DNA of 64,000 nucleotides. It comes from Anniella stebbinsi (lineage: Eukaryota > Chordata > Lepidosauria > Squamata > Anniellidae). Both the position numbers and the translations under genes were made by a program. The stretch is taken from the NCBI GenBank assembly GCA_029215795.1, contig JARDYH010000007.1:60566763-60630762 (forward strand). The letters are read 5' to 3'. Below, one piece after another: positions 38,701 to 53,100 of this stretch (position 1 is its first letter; the number at the start of each line of letters is the position of its first letter). The notes below the pieces were generated by a model. It was not told the origin of the DNA, did no database searches, and worked only from the letters and a program-made list of their open reading frames with translations.

Positions 38701-41700
38701 CCTCGGAAGGTCCGGAGAAGAATGCCAGTGGGAAAGCGTAGGTAGCTGAGGCGGCCCACTGCCTCTTTCTTCATAGGATTCAGGCCAGGTTCAAAATCAG
38801 AGTAAGGAAGATGCCTGTAGAAACATGTGTGCGCTGAAAATACTTGGAAATGGTCAAGCACCTGCTCACGTCGTCTCGTTCCCAATTCCCAGTTCACTTT
38901 GCACAAATATCCTAATTTACGCATATTTCCTCCATGGGCTGAATGAGCCCTGGTTTAATCTATGGAGGAAAGTTGCACAAATTGGGAGACAATTGAACAC
39001 ATTTGGGGAAACTGGAGTAACTCTCTTGTTCAGTCACCCCTCGATCTATGCACGTTTCCCCTTTGCGCAGACCGAGCAGCAAACGCGGATGGGGATTGGG
39101 CATGAGGTGTTGGTCTGGGAGTCGGGAGATCCGAATTCTAGTCCCCACTTGGCCAGTCACAGACTCTCAGCCCAACCTACCTCACAGGGTTGTTGTCGTG
39201 AGGATAAAATGGAGAGGAGGAGGGTTATGTACGCCACCTTGGGGTCCTTGGAGGAAAAAAGGCGGGATATAAATGTAATGAATGAATGAGGTGAGTATTG
39301 AGGCGATGTCCATAGCGAAATCAAGCATTGCTTGTTTGCCCATCCCTAGGTGCATGTTGCCAACGTCCATAGGAAGAACCCATTCCACAGGGTACAAGAG
39401 TAGGTGCCACCCTATCATGGAAATGCCCAACTCCTGTGTTAGGGATGCCCGTACATTAAGGATCCCACCTCTGACACCAGCTTGACTTTGGGTCATGTAT
39501 TTTGGATTATGAATAAATGGGAGACGGCAGTTTCCTCGAAGAAGAGTGTGCGAGCTCAAAACTGTGCATTTGCTGGATTCTTTTTTGCAATAAACATACT
39601 CAAGTTTGGGGGTTGCTTTGGGGGTGGTTGCACCCTTGCATTTTCATCTCTTTTTTCCCTCTCGGGCCCTCCCTGATTTAAAGTGTGGCTTTCTTTGTCC
39701 TCCTCCCTCCCTCTCCTGCTGCTCCTCTTCCCTACCCTTATTAGAGTATTCAGACACAGTTTGGATCCGAAGGAGGCGGTTCCTCCCCCACCACTCATGA
39801 AGGCCCCCACAGTGGCCCCCACCAACCTGCCAGACTCCGAGGGATATTGCAGCCATGGTAAGACCAACTGAGACGGCCGATCCCTTTCAGCTTGTGTTTG
39901 ATAGACGTTTATGAAGACCACTGATAGCAAAACACCCGCCATCATGATGGGTGTGGGATGGGCAAGGAAGGGTTTTGTCCCATTTGCTAAAATCTGTATG
40001 GGCGCAAAGTGACTTGGTGAACTCTGCACAGAGAGACACGCTGCCTCACCAACCCACGCGTGAAGAATGCTCAATTTCAGGAGCAAAGGGCATTGGAACA
40101 GAGGAAGCTGACTTATACTGAATCAGACCCGTAGTTCATCCAGCCCAGTATTGTCGACACTGACCGGCAGCCATGGCTCTCCAGGGTTTCAGGCAGGATC
40201 CTTTCCTTGCCCTACCTGGAGAAGCCAGGGATTGAACCAGGTACCTTCTGCACTCCAAGCAGGTGCTCTGTCACACGGAGCAATTGCTTGCTCACTGCAA
40301 AAGTGTTTGCAAAGCAGCCCCTTGCCTTAGCCAAGGACTCCCACTGCCAGAGGAGGAGATCTGAAGAGAGGGAGGGCAGGAGGAAGCAATGTCCTCCGAC
40401 CAAGAGCCCTTCAGACATTTTGTAGTACAACTCCCATTATCCCCCGACGGCATGGCCATAGGTTGTCGGAGTGAGAAAAGTGGCAACATTCAAAATTCCC
40501 TCTTCTGCCCAGCAATGAAACGTGCAGATGCCCCCCCCCTTGCAACTGATCGCCCTAGAAAAACCCAATATTTGGTTCTGGGGGGACCTGTGGGCGCCAT
40601 CGCATACATACACATGTGTAGGAGCTGTTTGGGGGCTGATTCTCTTTGCTTTGTCTTTCGGAACCTGGGAGCAGATTCGGACACCTTCAGCGAGCCCCGG
40701 AGCCAGAAAGGATTGGATCATTACCTGGACAGCCTCTTTGATCCTGTCCTCTCCTATGGGAACGGGGTAAGAAACACACCTTCTCTCCCTAGTCTTGGAT
40801 TCGAAATAAGCATCACACCATGATGCCCGATATCCTGTTTCTGGCAACAGCAAATTTACCAAAGGCCAGCTAATCCTCAGAATCCTGGGAGGGAGATCTC
40901 TCCACGTGTTAGCATCCCAAAGCAAACAAAACAAACAAAGAATTTGTGTATTTATTTTTTAAAATTTATAAACCGGCCTTCATCCACAGGATCTCAGGGT
41001 GGGGTTCGCAAGCTCAAGATGCAAACAGATTCAATATAAAACCCATACAAGGAATCACCACAAATCACACCTGAAAAAAGGTGGGACCTTCCGTGCAGAA
41101 AACACTAGAATGCGCCAGGCAGCATTAACTGGAGTCTCCGACAAAGTGATCGAATAAAGGCAGGCAATTCCAGGCCAAACCGCTAGTGTGGAAGTAACCT
41201 TAGAAACAAGGCACCCCGAAATGCCTTGAAAGAAAAACATTTTTGCCACAGAAATCGAAAGGACCCAGATCAGAGATGGGAAATGTGTGACCCTCCAGAT
41301 GTTCTGGGGCTACAGATTCCGTCGTCGCTAACGATTGGTCATAGTGACTGGGGTTGATGGGAGTTTGAGTCCAACGACATCCAGAGGGCTGCTGGCTCCC
41401 TACCCTGATGGAAAGGCATTCATCCACTCCAGTCCCCATTCAGGCCTTGTAAGGTAGAAAAGAGACCTAAATGACCCTAGTGGTAATTACTCAACAACTT
41501 TATTCACAGCCAATAGGCCAAACATCAGCAAATAGCATTTAAACATTGATACAATGTTCATTTACACTCATTAAAATTAATAATAAAAGTAGAATATATA
41601 ACTATCATAAAAGGGGAAGAGGAACCTAAAATCTATAAAGGCTGGCTGTTAAATATTTGAGTTCTACAGACTATTATACAATGTACAAATTTTGCCACTT

Positions 41701-44118
41701 GCAGAGTAAGCATCTTGTCCTTACCCTGTAATAAAGTGCTTATCAGAGTTTGCTGCCCATTCATACCTAGTTTTTGAATTATTGGGCCTAACATGGAATT
41801 TAACCCTAGTGGTGTTAATTTGTCCTCTCCTGGCACAGGAGCTAGAGAGGCCAGCTGCTGTCTCCTATAGGATGAAAGGTGGAGGCCAGATTGGACGGGG
41901 CAACGGAGACCAGAGAAATGGCGACAGGGCACCTCCTGAGGTGCCCCAAACATCCAGTGAGTATAGGCCAAACGGCCTTACATTGGTTTATTAGTTTGTT
42001 TAAACAATAACGAACACATGTTTCAGGGCTCACCGCCCTCACAACGAGGTTTGCAAGAGTTCATAAAACAGCAGCTTGTTTATTTACCGTGCTTTTAAAC
42101 TGCCCAGTCACCAAAGTTCTGTCACATCATAGTCACAGCAACCAAAACAAATAGAGCCCCCTCAAATCCCCTAATGCTGGATAAGCAGCCATCAAAAGGT
42201 CAAGAGAAAGCGCATTAAAATGAACCAAATGCGGACTAGAATAAAAATAGCTTTAATAAAGGTTCTCTTGAAGAATTGCAGTGATGCGCATTTCCCTAGG
42301 AAGGAAGTTGTAACCCAACACATCTGGAACTCACTAGGTGCCTTAAGCAAGGTATTGTCTCTCAGCCTCATAGAACCATAGAATATAAGGCCTTCAAGCC
42401 TAACCCCCTGCTCAGTGCAGGAATCCCACTGCAAGCATCCCTGACAAGATGGCTGTCCAGCTGCCTCTTGAAGACCTCTAGTGTGGGAGAGCCCACCACC
42501 TCCCTAGGTCATGGGTTCCATTGTCGTACTGCTCTAACAGTCAGGAAGTTTTTCCTGATGTTCAGCCGGAATCTGGCTCCCTGTAACTTGAGCCTATTAT
42601 TCCGCATCCTGCACTCTGGGTTGATCGAGAAGAGATCCTGGTCCTCCTTTGTGTGACAACCTTTCAAGTATTTGAAGAGTGCTCTCATGTCTCCCCTCAG
42701 TCTTCTCTTCTCCAGGCTGAACATGCCCAGTTCTTCCAGTCTCTCCTCATAGGGCTTCCCATATTTCATAGTACTATAATCCAGTATAAGAACATAAGAA
42801 CAGCTGTGCTGGATCCGACCATCTAGTCCAGCATTCTGTACACAAAGTGGCCAACTGGCTGTCTACCAGGAGGCCACTGGCAGGACATGAGGGCAACAGC
42901 ACCCTCCCACCCATGTTCCCCAGCAACTGGCGTACATACAGTCTTGGATACTTCCTCCAACGAAGCTGGTTGGTGGGAGATTCAGGACGGACAAAAGGAA
43001 GGACTACTTCACACGGTGCAGAATTAAACTGGGGGATTTGCAACCACAAGATGTAGTGAGGGCTCCCCAATTTGGATGGCTTCAAAAGGAGATTAGACGA
43101 ATCAACGGAGGATGAGAAGGCTACTAGCTATTACAGCTATATATGACCTACAGCATTAGGGTAGTATGCCTCTGAATACTGGTTACTGGGGGGCACAAGT
43201 GTCTTGCACCTGTGTCCTGCTTGTGAGTACAGAATCCTGGACTAGAGAGGCTTCAATCGATTCCAGCAGAGCTCTGGACCAGACCCACGACCTGTCTGGC
43301 CTATCTGTACCATTTTTTCAGGCAGGCCGTGGCTCTCCAGGGGCTGAGCAGGGAAGGGGTTTCTCCTGCCGCTGGCTACTGGATTAACTGAAGATGTCGG
43401 GGCTGGAATCCAGGACCATCTGCTTGCCAAGCGGATGCTCTGTCCCCTCGCTCCCCAACCACCTGAAATCTCTTTGTGGACCCTTGAAGTGCATTGATTT
43501 TTCTCCTTCCTCCGCAGGGAAGAACGAGGCCATGTTGGTGACGCAGCAAGCGTACCAGAACCAGCAGGACTCGCTTCTGGTGAGTGAGGTCAGGACAGAG
43601 ATGTACATTGTGGGCAGGGCGGGGAGGTGGCATTGTGTGGTGGGAGCGGGGAGAAAAGACGAAGGCCTTTGATGCAAGTGGTACTGTGCATTTCTTGCAA
43701 CTGAGGAAGAAGCTGCATCGGGCAGGACGTGCATTCAGTTCCAACCCAGTTCTTTCCTGCATTCTGTCTCGTACAGATGACTACGAAGGCCAAATGCAAA
43801 AGCAGATGGGGCTCCTGCACCTTTGTGTAGAAGATGAAGTGTCAGCCAGTGACGTTTGCAAGCTGAAATTCCCTCTATTGAAAGTGCAGGAGCCCCGTGT
43901 ACCCTACGAACTACATTGACAAGTAATCTGTCCAAGGGACTAGTGAACGGCATTCTTAGTGTCATTTAAGGTGCAACCCTATGCATGTTTACATAGACTA
44001 AAAAGTCCTACAACTCCCAGTGTTCTCCATGGTTGGCTGGGGAATGCTAGGAGTTGTAGGACTACTTTCTGTTAAACGTGCATAGGATGGTGCCCTTAAA
44101 TGCATCCCCAAAGCCTGC

Positions 44119-44180
<62 letters not shown>

Positions 44181-47100
44181 GGGATCAGATGTGTCTTAAG
44201 ATTGCCAGTGTCTTGCTTTCGACAGGGCTTTTGGCCATTAACCCCTGCAGAGCCGCCTTTTTGGCCATGCTGTTAAAAGCACAGAAGCCCGGCAGGAAAT
44301 CACACCTTGCCAGCCCTCACCTCTGCTCTTTCTTTCTGGGACAGGCTCGCCATATGTCACAACAGGTGACTGCTCTCCTCCGGAGGCAGCAGCAGCATCA
44401 GGCCGCCGTGACGGCAGCGGGCAGCACAGCCCCTTCTAGCGCACCCCAATACTCCAGGCCCGGATCTCCCCAACAAAGAAATCCTTTGAGGATTCAGAAA
44501 ATTGGTCCCAGGTCTCCAGCAGGCCTGCCCCTCCAGGTGAGTCCCCTACACATACAAATGCTGGGAAGCAGAGGAGTTTTTTTGTGTGTGGGGGGGTCTT
44601 TTTCTGCAGGGACCACACGAATACAATACCTGTCTGATGTTGGTTCCTCCTTCCAAGTAGTAGAACAAGGGGAAGAGGATTCCCGGAGGGGTTCCTGGTT
44701 TTTTGGAAGCCCTTCTGCCTACTCTGAGATGAATGATGTAGGTCTGGAAGAAAGCATTGCACTAGAGCAGTGGAGTTTGGTGTCCCCGATGTCAGTGGGG
44801 CAGTGAATCCGCTGTTGCCCATCAGCGATCAGCTTGGAAAAAACGAACGGCTTACCTGCTGTCTTTAAATATACCCTGTCTATTGGTAGATGTTTTGGCT
44901 GCATGTGAGGGTTACGGTTAAGCCTCAGGTTATGGTTAGCGTTGTGAAGACCTGGCTCCCGGTGCAGGAGAAGCGGCCTTGGAGGAACCGAGCTTGGCCG
45001 GACAGATGGAGCGGTCAAGCCAGGTGGCCTGCCTTCTGCCCTTGATGGTTGGATGTCTCAGTTGCATGTGAGGCTTAGGAATAAGCCGCAGGTTAGGGTT
45101 AGGGTTGAGGTTAGGGTTGAGACAGCACAACTCCCTGTAGCGAAACTCATCACTGTTGTCATTCTTGGGGTGGGGTGGGTGGGATGGAGGAGGTTATCAG
45201 TGGCTACTTGTCTTTATGGCTTTATGCTACCTCCAGGATCAGAGGCAATGGGCACCAGTTCCTGGAGAACGTGGGTGGGGGTGCTGTTGCACTCCTCATA
45301 GGCTCAAAGACTCATAGAACAGTAGAGTTGGGAGGGGGCCTCTAAGGCCATCCAGTCCAACCCCCTGCTAAGTGCAGGAATCCGCCTCAAAGCATCCCTG
45401 ACAGATGGCTGCCCAACTGCCTCTTGAAGGCTTCTAGTGTGGGAGAGCCCACCACCTCCCTAGGTCATGGGTTCCATTGTCGTACTGCTCTAACAGCCAG
45501 GAAGTTTTTCCTGACGTCCAGCCGGAATCCAGCTTCCTGTCACTTGAGGAGACCATGATTCTGCTGTCCTACTTGTGGGTTCCCTGTGGGCATCTGGTTG
45601 GCCCCTGTGTGAGCAGATGGCTGGACGAGATGGACCCTTGAGTCTGATCCAGCATCAGGGCTCTTCTGATGTGCTCTTTTTTCGGCATTCACAAGTGCCC
45701 CCCTCCCCCCACGTGGCATGGGTCCATTTCCTTTGCCCTCGTAGCCTGGGGGCCACTTCCGTCGCCTTTTCAGGGACATGGCCCTCCTTTGCTGAAACCT
45801 TTGTGCCCTTCTCTAGGTGACCCGAAGCTGCCCGACATTGGATATCCACCTCTCGGGCAGCTTCCCGTATTCATTTCACTCCTCTTGGAGGCTGGCACAT
45901 CCCGCCGGTTGCTGGCTTGTCTGTTCTTTTAACTGCGTCTCCCGTCGGGAAAGGCAGGCGTTCAGATCCACAATTCTGCAGCACGCAGCAATGGCACAGG
46001 TTTGGGAGTGTTTGGGGGGGGGGGGAAGCAGTTTAAAGTGGGTTTGGGAATGACCTGGAGTTGGGGTGAAAGGCAGGGAAAGCGGACTCGCCCGTGGGCC
46101 CAGATCGGACTAGACAGCTCAAGGATTGAAGGCTGGATTCTATTCTAGACCCAGAATCCCAGCTCCAGAATTAGGGATCTGCTTTCTGCTGAGTCACACC
46201 CTTGGTCCACCTAGCCCAGAAGCCTCAACACTGACCGGCTCTCGAGGGTTTCAGGCAGGATTCCTTCCTAGCCCTACCTGGAGATGCTGGGGATCGAACC
46301 TGGGTCCTCCCACAGGCAAAGCAGGCGGTCTACCACTGAGCTACAGCTCCTCCCCATAATTCTATGGGCGAAAGGCATGGGAAAGCTATGGCTCATCGCA
46401 GGATTTCATTTCGCCCCCTCCTTGGCAGAGAGAAGCGGAGAAAGGGATGATGGATGGAGCGGCAACATCGCTTGGCCTCGTGCAAGACAGTCCCGTCTTT
46501 CAGAAATCTGGTAAGAAGGAAACAGGGGTGGGGTGGGGGGTGGGACAGATGCCCCGCGATGCCGGCTGCTGTCTTTGCCTTCCCGTCATGGGATGGGTGG
46601 GTAAGACATCTGCAGAGTCTAAGAAGGATCGTGCCCTCCAATTTCCGGTGGCCGAAGTTGCAGCTTCAGCGCCTCGCATTGACCCTGGCCTTTGCCCCCG
46701 GGACTAGCGCAACCGAAGGAAAACATTAAATAACTGCATGGTAAACTGGTCTCAAGAAGAAAACCATTCCAATGGGCTTCATCTGAATAATTCCTATTCA
46801 GGTTGCAGGATTTGGATTTGGCACGGCACAGGTGTTTCATCCACCCCTGTCCCCGACTGCACTCTGGAGAGTCAAAGCAGCAGCGTGTGGTCGTCTTGTG
46901 AACTCAGGAGATCGCCTCTGAGACAGCAGCCACAGAACATTTGGGGACGCGAAACTCCAGTCCTTCAATCCCCTTTCTCTGTGTCCTCGCACAGATCCTG
47001 TCTCCAGGCTGCGAGCCGGTGACCTCGTCCGCCATTCCAAGCTGAACTCGGAGCACATCTCTGAGCCGACACAGAACATCCGCAACATTATTAAGCAGTA

Positions 47101-50100
47101 TCAACAACCATCCCGAGCCCTGGAGCCCATCAGGTCAGATCCGGACCCCCGAAGTCTTTGCTACTTCCCATCTTTAAGCCCCGGACTTGCGTTCATGCTG
47201 ACTCATGCCAACGTGGAACTTCCACATTCAGAGGCAATGTACCTGCGATTACCAGTGGTTGGGAGACAAACCAGTGAGAGGAATAATTTTCTCTCCCCAT
47301 GCTTCCGCCACCTATGGGGAAACCGCTCCTTCACTGGGCAATCCCACCTATGGGGTTTTCTTATTTTTAGCAAACACTTATATTTCAGGGCCTAAGGAAC
47401 TCTCTGCTACTATAACTCAGGGCTTCACAAGTGGACCCTTTTCCGCTGCCATCAATTCTCTTAGAATACTTCAAAATTTCCTAGTGGCTGGTATAAGAGG
47501 CTTAGGCATGAGATGGGCACCAACACTATTTATTTATTTATTTTTATTTATTATTCATTACATTTTCATCCCGCCTTCCTTTTTCTCTTGCAAGGAACCC
47601 AAGGCAACTCATGTGATCCTCCTCTCTATTTTATCCTCCTAACAACCCTATGAAGTAGGTTAGGATGAGATTCTGTGACTGGCCCAAAGTCACCCGGAGA
47701 GCTCCATGGCCGAGTGGAGACTAGAACCCAGATCTCCTGAGTCCCATTCCAGCATTCGAACCACTACACCACACAGGCAGTAGAGACAAGATGAACAATT
47801 AAACAAGTTAATGTATTAAAGGGATATTTTGTACCTAAGGGAGTACTAATATTTCCTCTGGGTTTTTTTTCAAAAGAATGCTTGTTGGTACTTCTTAAGG
47901 AATTAAAAGACCTTGTTGCTAATGCAAGCCTTTAATGAGTACTTTACCTCAGGACAAATTCTCTAAACCTTCACCCCAGCCAAAGACAGTCTTTCCCTGA
48001 CTCCCAAAGCTCCTCCTGTTGTTTTCCTGGCTGTTCGGACCGTTTATCTGGGTTTTTGCTGTCTGCTTGTATAACCTTCTCCTGGCAAGTTCTTAAGGCA
48101 GCCTCCTGGCATAACACAGCCACCGAATCCCGAATCGTCACTACTAGCCACGTACGGTTGTCCCACAGAGGAGGAATAGCTTCATATTCAGGCCTCAGCG
48201 ATTGACTCCCTTCTAGACCTTTTATAACACCTCCTGCCAACTTTCGTGCCCTGCTTGTGGGTTTTCGGGAGGCATCTAACTGGCTGGCTCTTTTTTATGT
48301 TCTTAACGCTACTGCAAATGGCAGGCAATTCATTCTAAAACCGTCTTTCCCAGCGTAGCGCACTAGATTCCTCCTTGTCTTTGCAGGAAGGAAGGTGGGA
48401 AAGTCTTTGTGAAGAAAATGGATCCTCATGAAGAAGCCTTGATGATCCTGAAGGGACAGCTGGCGGCCACGGAGCCACCTGCGCATCCTGCTCTGGTATA
48501 GTTGGGTGCACCAAACACCTGTGCCACTGCTTCCACGCACACCAAACGCCCGGCATTGCTCAAAGACCCCATCCGTGCAGCCCCTTGCAGTAAAATTATG
48601 CCTAGCTGTGAGGCACATTGTCCATTCTGTTTTGCGGAGTGCACCTTACATAAGGGGCTCTCAATCTTTTTGGCTCCATGGGCACATTTGGAATTTTGAA
48701 AGGGTGGTGAGAACTCTCACAAAATGGCTGCCATGGCAGGCCTTGCCCATCCATAAAATGGCTGCCATGGCAGGTGTGGCCGGTCACAAAACACTCACTT
48801 CCCAGAAAGCAAAGTTGGTGGACTAATAGAAAAGTAACTTGCCCAAGAATTTAGGTAGAAGGCAGAGGTGGGGTCTGAGCTCTGAAGCACAAAATCACTC
48901 TTATGCACAAAAACCAGGAAAAGTCAAATGTTTGGTAGTTGGGAGGGGGGCTTTTGGGGAACCCTAGTGAGCCAGATTGAAACAGAAGGATGGCCAAATT
49001 TGGACTGCAGCCCTGAAGTTCTCCACCCCTGCGCTAGGGGCCAACTCAGGTCCGCTGCTGTGTAATGTGTGAATCGACTTGTTTGCAGGCCACCCGGGAA
49101 ATGCCGGCAAAGGAAACGGTCGCCATGGTGAAGCCCGTGACATGTGCCAAGATGGCCATGCCGCCCGCCATCCGCCTGCCATCCTCCATCCCCAGATCTT
49201 TCCCAGAGGCATCTCCAGGTAACGAATGAGGTCATCTCCTGTATGTGTTGGATTCCTTCGCCGGGTGTCTTGCCTCTTTGCCTGAAGCATGGGGTATAAT
49301 ATCCTCAACCTTACAGAGGGTCCGGTCGAGGACGTCTTACACGCCCAATCCTGCCGTGTTTCCCCATTGCTTCTTCCAGCATTTTCCTTGCCACAGAAAA
49401 TCCAGTAAGGACAAAAACATAGAATAGTTGTACAAGGAACGTAAGAAGACCTGTGCTGGATCAGGCCAAGGGTCCACCTAGTCCAGCTTTCAGCTCACAC
49501 AGTGGCCAACCAGGTCCTCATGGAAAACCCACAAGCCGGACCAACCTGCTTGCTCTCCAGCAACCTGATCTTTCCCGTTTGTTTGTGTGAACTGGAGGTG
49601 CTGGAGATTGACCCTGGAACCGCCTGCATGCCAAGCAAACGCCCTGCCCCAGATTTGAGGATGGCCTCCTCTAGAACGAAAGCCAGGAGGAGATCATGCT
49701 AGCAGGGAGTGTGTCTTTCATAAAGAGGAGGGCATAATTATCCCCTAACACTAGGTTGACCATATGAAAAGGAGGACAGGGCTCATGTAACTTTAACAGT
49801 TGTAGAGAAAAGGGAATTTCAGCCAGTGTCATTTGTATGCAATTAGTCCCTGGTGAAATTCTCTCTTCATCACAACAGTTAAAGTTGCAGGGGCCCTGCC
49901 TTCTTTTGTATGTGGTCATTCTAGTATAGTGCCTGCAACTTTAACTGTTGTGATGAAGAGGGAATTTCACCAGGAACTAATTGCATACAAATGACACTGG
50001 CTGAAATTCCCTTTTCTCTACAACAGTTACATGAGCCCTGCTGTCCTCCTTTTCATATGGTCAGCCTACCTAACACACTGAACACAGCAAAAAGAGGAGA

Positions 50101-53100
50101 GAATGTAAATGGAATAAACAACTCCTCTTTAAACGGAAGAGCCTGGAAAAAAAGGAAGGCCGTTTCACATCAATTACCCCCACACTCTGCAAGATTACAA
50201 AGCAATGAAATAGATTCTACTCGTGAATTACGATTGGATTTCCCCCCCCCCATTTGTTTGTGGGCGTATAGGATATGGCCTTTTCTTTAGCACAGAAGAT
50301 GGAGAGCCCTGAAGGCTGCGATTCTTTCCCCAGCATAGTAACTGACCAGTTCCTCTTTTCCCAGTGCCTGTCTCCCGGGAGTTGGCGTCTGAGGATGAGC
50401 AGGTCCAGACGCGGCTTCACCACAGCTGCAGCGATGAATTCTACACTTACCGCAACATCTCTTGGAAAATCTATCTCAGGAAAGAGGTATTTTTCCTGCT
50501 CAAGACGACTCGCTCTTGTCTTTTCCTCACTGAACCAGGAAGGGGGATATACAAGGACATACGACTGAGGTTTATAAAATGTGGAGAAAGTGCACAGAAA
50601 GAGATATTTTCCCACCCTCTCCCATAGCGCTAGAATGTGGACCCCATGAAATGGACTAGCAAGTAGATTGTGATGTTTAAAATAAAAAAAATGCTGTTTT
50701 ATTATTTGGTGATTATTTTATCCTAATTTATATTTGCATTGTAGTTTTGGTATTTGGACATCTTGTACATGAAAGGCGGTATAAAATATAGTATTAAGCA
50801 AACAATGAAACAAAGGAACTAAAGGAAGTGGCCTTCTACTGAGTTAGACCCTTGGTCCATCTAGCCCAGTGTTGTCAACACTGACCGGCAGCCATGGGTC
50901 TCCAGGTTTCCAGGCAGGATTCTTTCCTCGTCCTACCTGGAGAAGCCGGGGATTGAACCTAGGACCTTCTGCAGGCAAAATAGGGGCTCTACCACTGAGT
51001 TATGGCCCTTCCCTAGATTCAGAACAGACCTTCTTCACAGAACACATGACTAACCCACGGAACTCACTGCCACAAGAGGTGGTGATGGCTCCTGGCTGAG
51101 GTGATTTTAAAAGGAGGAGGAGAGATCTATCAGTGGCTACAGGCTATGACAGCTGAACCCAGCCTCCATGTTCAGAAGTATACCTCTGAAAAGCAGATGC
51201 TGGGGTGTATAATCAGAGGAAGGCTGCAAATGCCAGAAGACTCTTTCCTACCATACTAACCTATCCATGCACTAAGATCTTTAGAGGAGGCTTTTCTTCA
51301 AATGCCACCAGTCGGAGGAATAAATACCATGCATTTACAAAGGAAAAGGCCTTCTCTGTAGTGGCACCTGCCTGCGGAATGCCATCCCCAAAGAGGCATA
51401 ATTGGCATCATTTCTGGGTGATTTTTGGTGGCTTTTCCTGGATCCTTAAAGCTGGAACTCTCTGCTGTCTGCCTTTTTGTCTTGCAGGTTTTTCACCCGA
51501 AAGAAAGTGTCAACAACCCTCTTCTGCTAGATCTCCTCTTCCGGCAGGTGAGACTCCAGGTTTGCCGCCATCCAGCGGTGCCTTGGCTGGACAGCCCCCA
51601 AACCTTTTGCTACCCCTGGCAACTGCATTGAGAGAAGCGACCTGGCCCCCCTTACAATGCACGGCTGGGTTGGACCTGAGAGTTCTCTCTTGGCCTCCGC
51701 TCTGATCGGCGATGCTGAGGACGGGAGGTTTGGGCGAAGCTTTGATCTGGGCTGGGTTTTCCCTGGAAAATTTCATGCTGATGCGATGTGTGTTTTTTTC
51801 CTCCTTGCAGATCTTCAACGATACCCTGTCGGAGGCCTGCATACGCATCACACAGGAGGAGAGGCTGCGCATGAAAGCCCTCTTTGGTAAACCTTGTCCT
51901 ATCAGCCGGGGTGGTTCCTCTCTTGTAGAACTTCCTCTCAGGAGAGGAGTGATTAGCCCCCACTGTGAATTCTTTTTGAAATGTACCTGCGAAGAGCTTT
52001 TTGTTCACAGAAGCATTTGGTTCCTGGCTTCTTCTTCTTTTTACATGTTTAGGTTCGATTTATATTTATTGTATTTTGCATTGTTTTGTTGTGATAGCAG
52101 AATCTTACAGTTGTTCTGCTGGCCCTTGTTTTATTAATATTGTAAGCCGTTCTGTGCTCCCTTTGGAGGAAAGGCAGGGGAAAGGCAATGTACCATTCGC
52201 TGTTACCAAAAACATGGGAGCAGTGTGTTTGTGTGTGTGTTTGTGTGGGGGGGGGGCTGTTTCCTCCTTGCCTGCTTGTGGGCTTTCTGATAGCATCTGG
52301 CTAGCCCCTGTAAGAAGGGGAAAGCTAGCTTAGGGTGCCTCTACAAGAGCGATTTAAAGCTCTTTCAAGGAGCATACAAATGTTACCTCTACAAGAGCGG
52401 AGCGCAAATTGGGGGTTGAGGCGGTCTTTCTATGCGATTATGCGCATTATTGAATGCGCGTTAAATAACAACTTTTAATTTGCTGTGGGAGTTAAAGCGC
52501 CTTATGGCCATGTAAACATGCGATTCTCCACATGTAAACAACTTTCAAGTGCGTTTCATACAGCCTGTAATGCGCTTCACTGCCTCTCGTGAATAGGTAT
52601 TAGGAGTAAATGCGCTTATCCGTATATGCGCATAATCGGGCAACCGGGCATCAAACTGAAATCTTGTAGAGGGGGCCTTAGAAAGACCTTGAGTGGGATC
52701 CAGCAGGACTCTTTTCGCGTTCTTCAAAGACAGGACAGATCCCTACAGCTGAAGCTCTGCTGTTAATTCTGGGCTTGTGTACCCATGTACATAAAAGGAT
52801 CAGGAAGGAGCGGAGAGGAAAGGCAAGGATGCCAGGATTGTGGGAGGGGATTCTTCAAAACATCCCGGGAACACAGGAGTGGAAGAGAGACGGCCACTGT
52901 GTTTCTCCTCAGCGGAAAACAAGCTGGACTCCTTCAGTCCGGTGGCCGATGAAAGCGTGAAGAAGGAGATCATCAGCGTTGCCCGGGAGGGCTGGGAAGT
53001 GTATTTCTCCCGCCTTTTCCCTGCTACGGTAAGAAGCAGTCCGCCACCACACGTGCCCTTATGAAATCCACACCGCTAGACCACACGACGACGTGGGCAA

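Noticed and set aside
42509..42769. 86-codon minus-strand frame
   Set aside because: CR1 ORF2 end, not a host gene.
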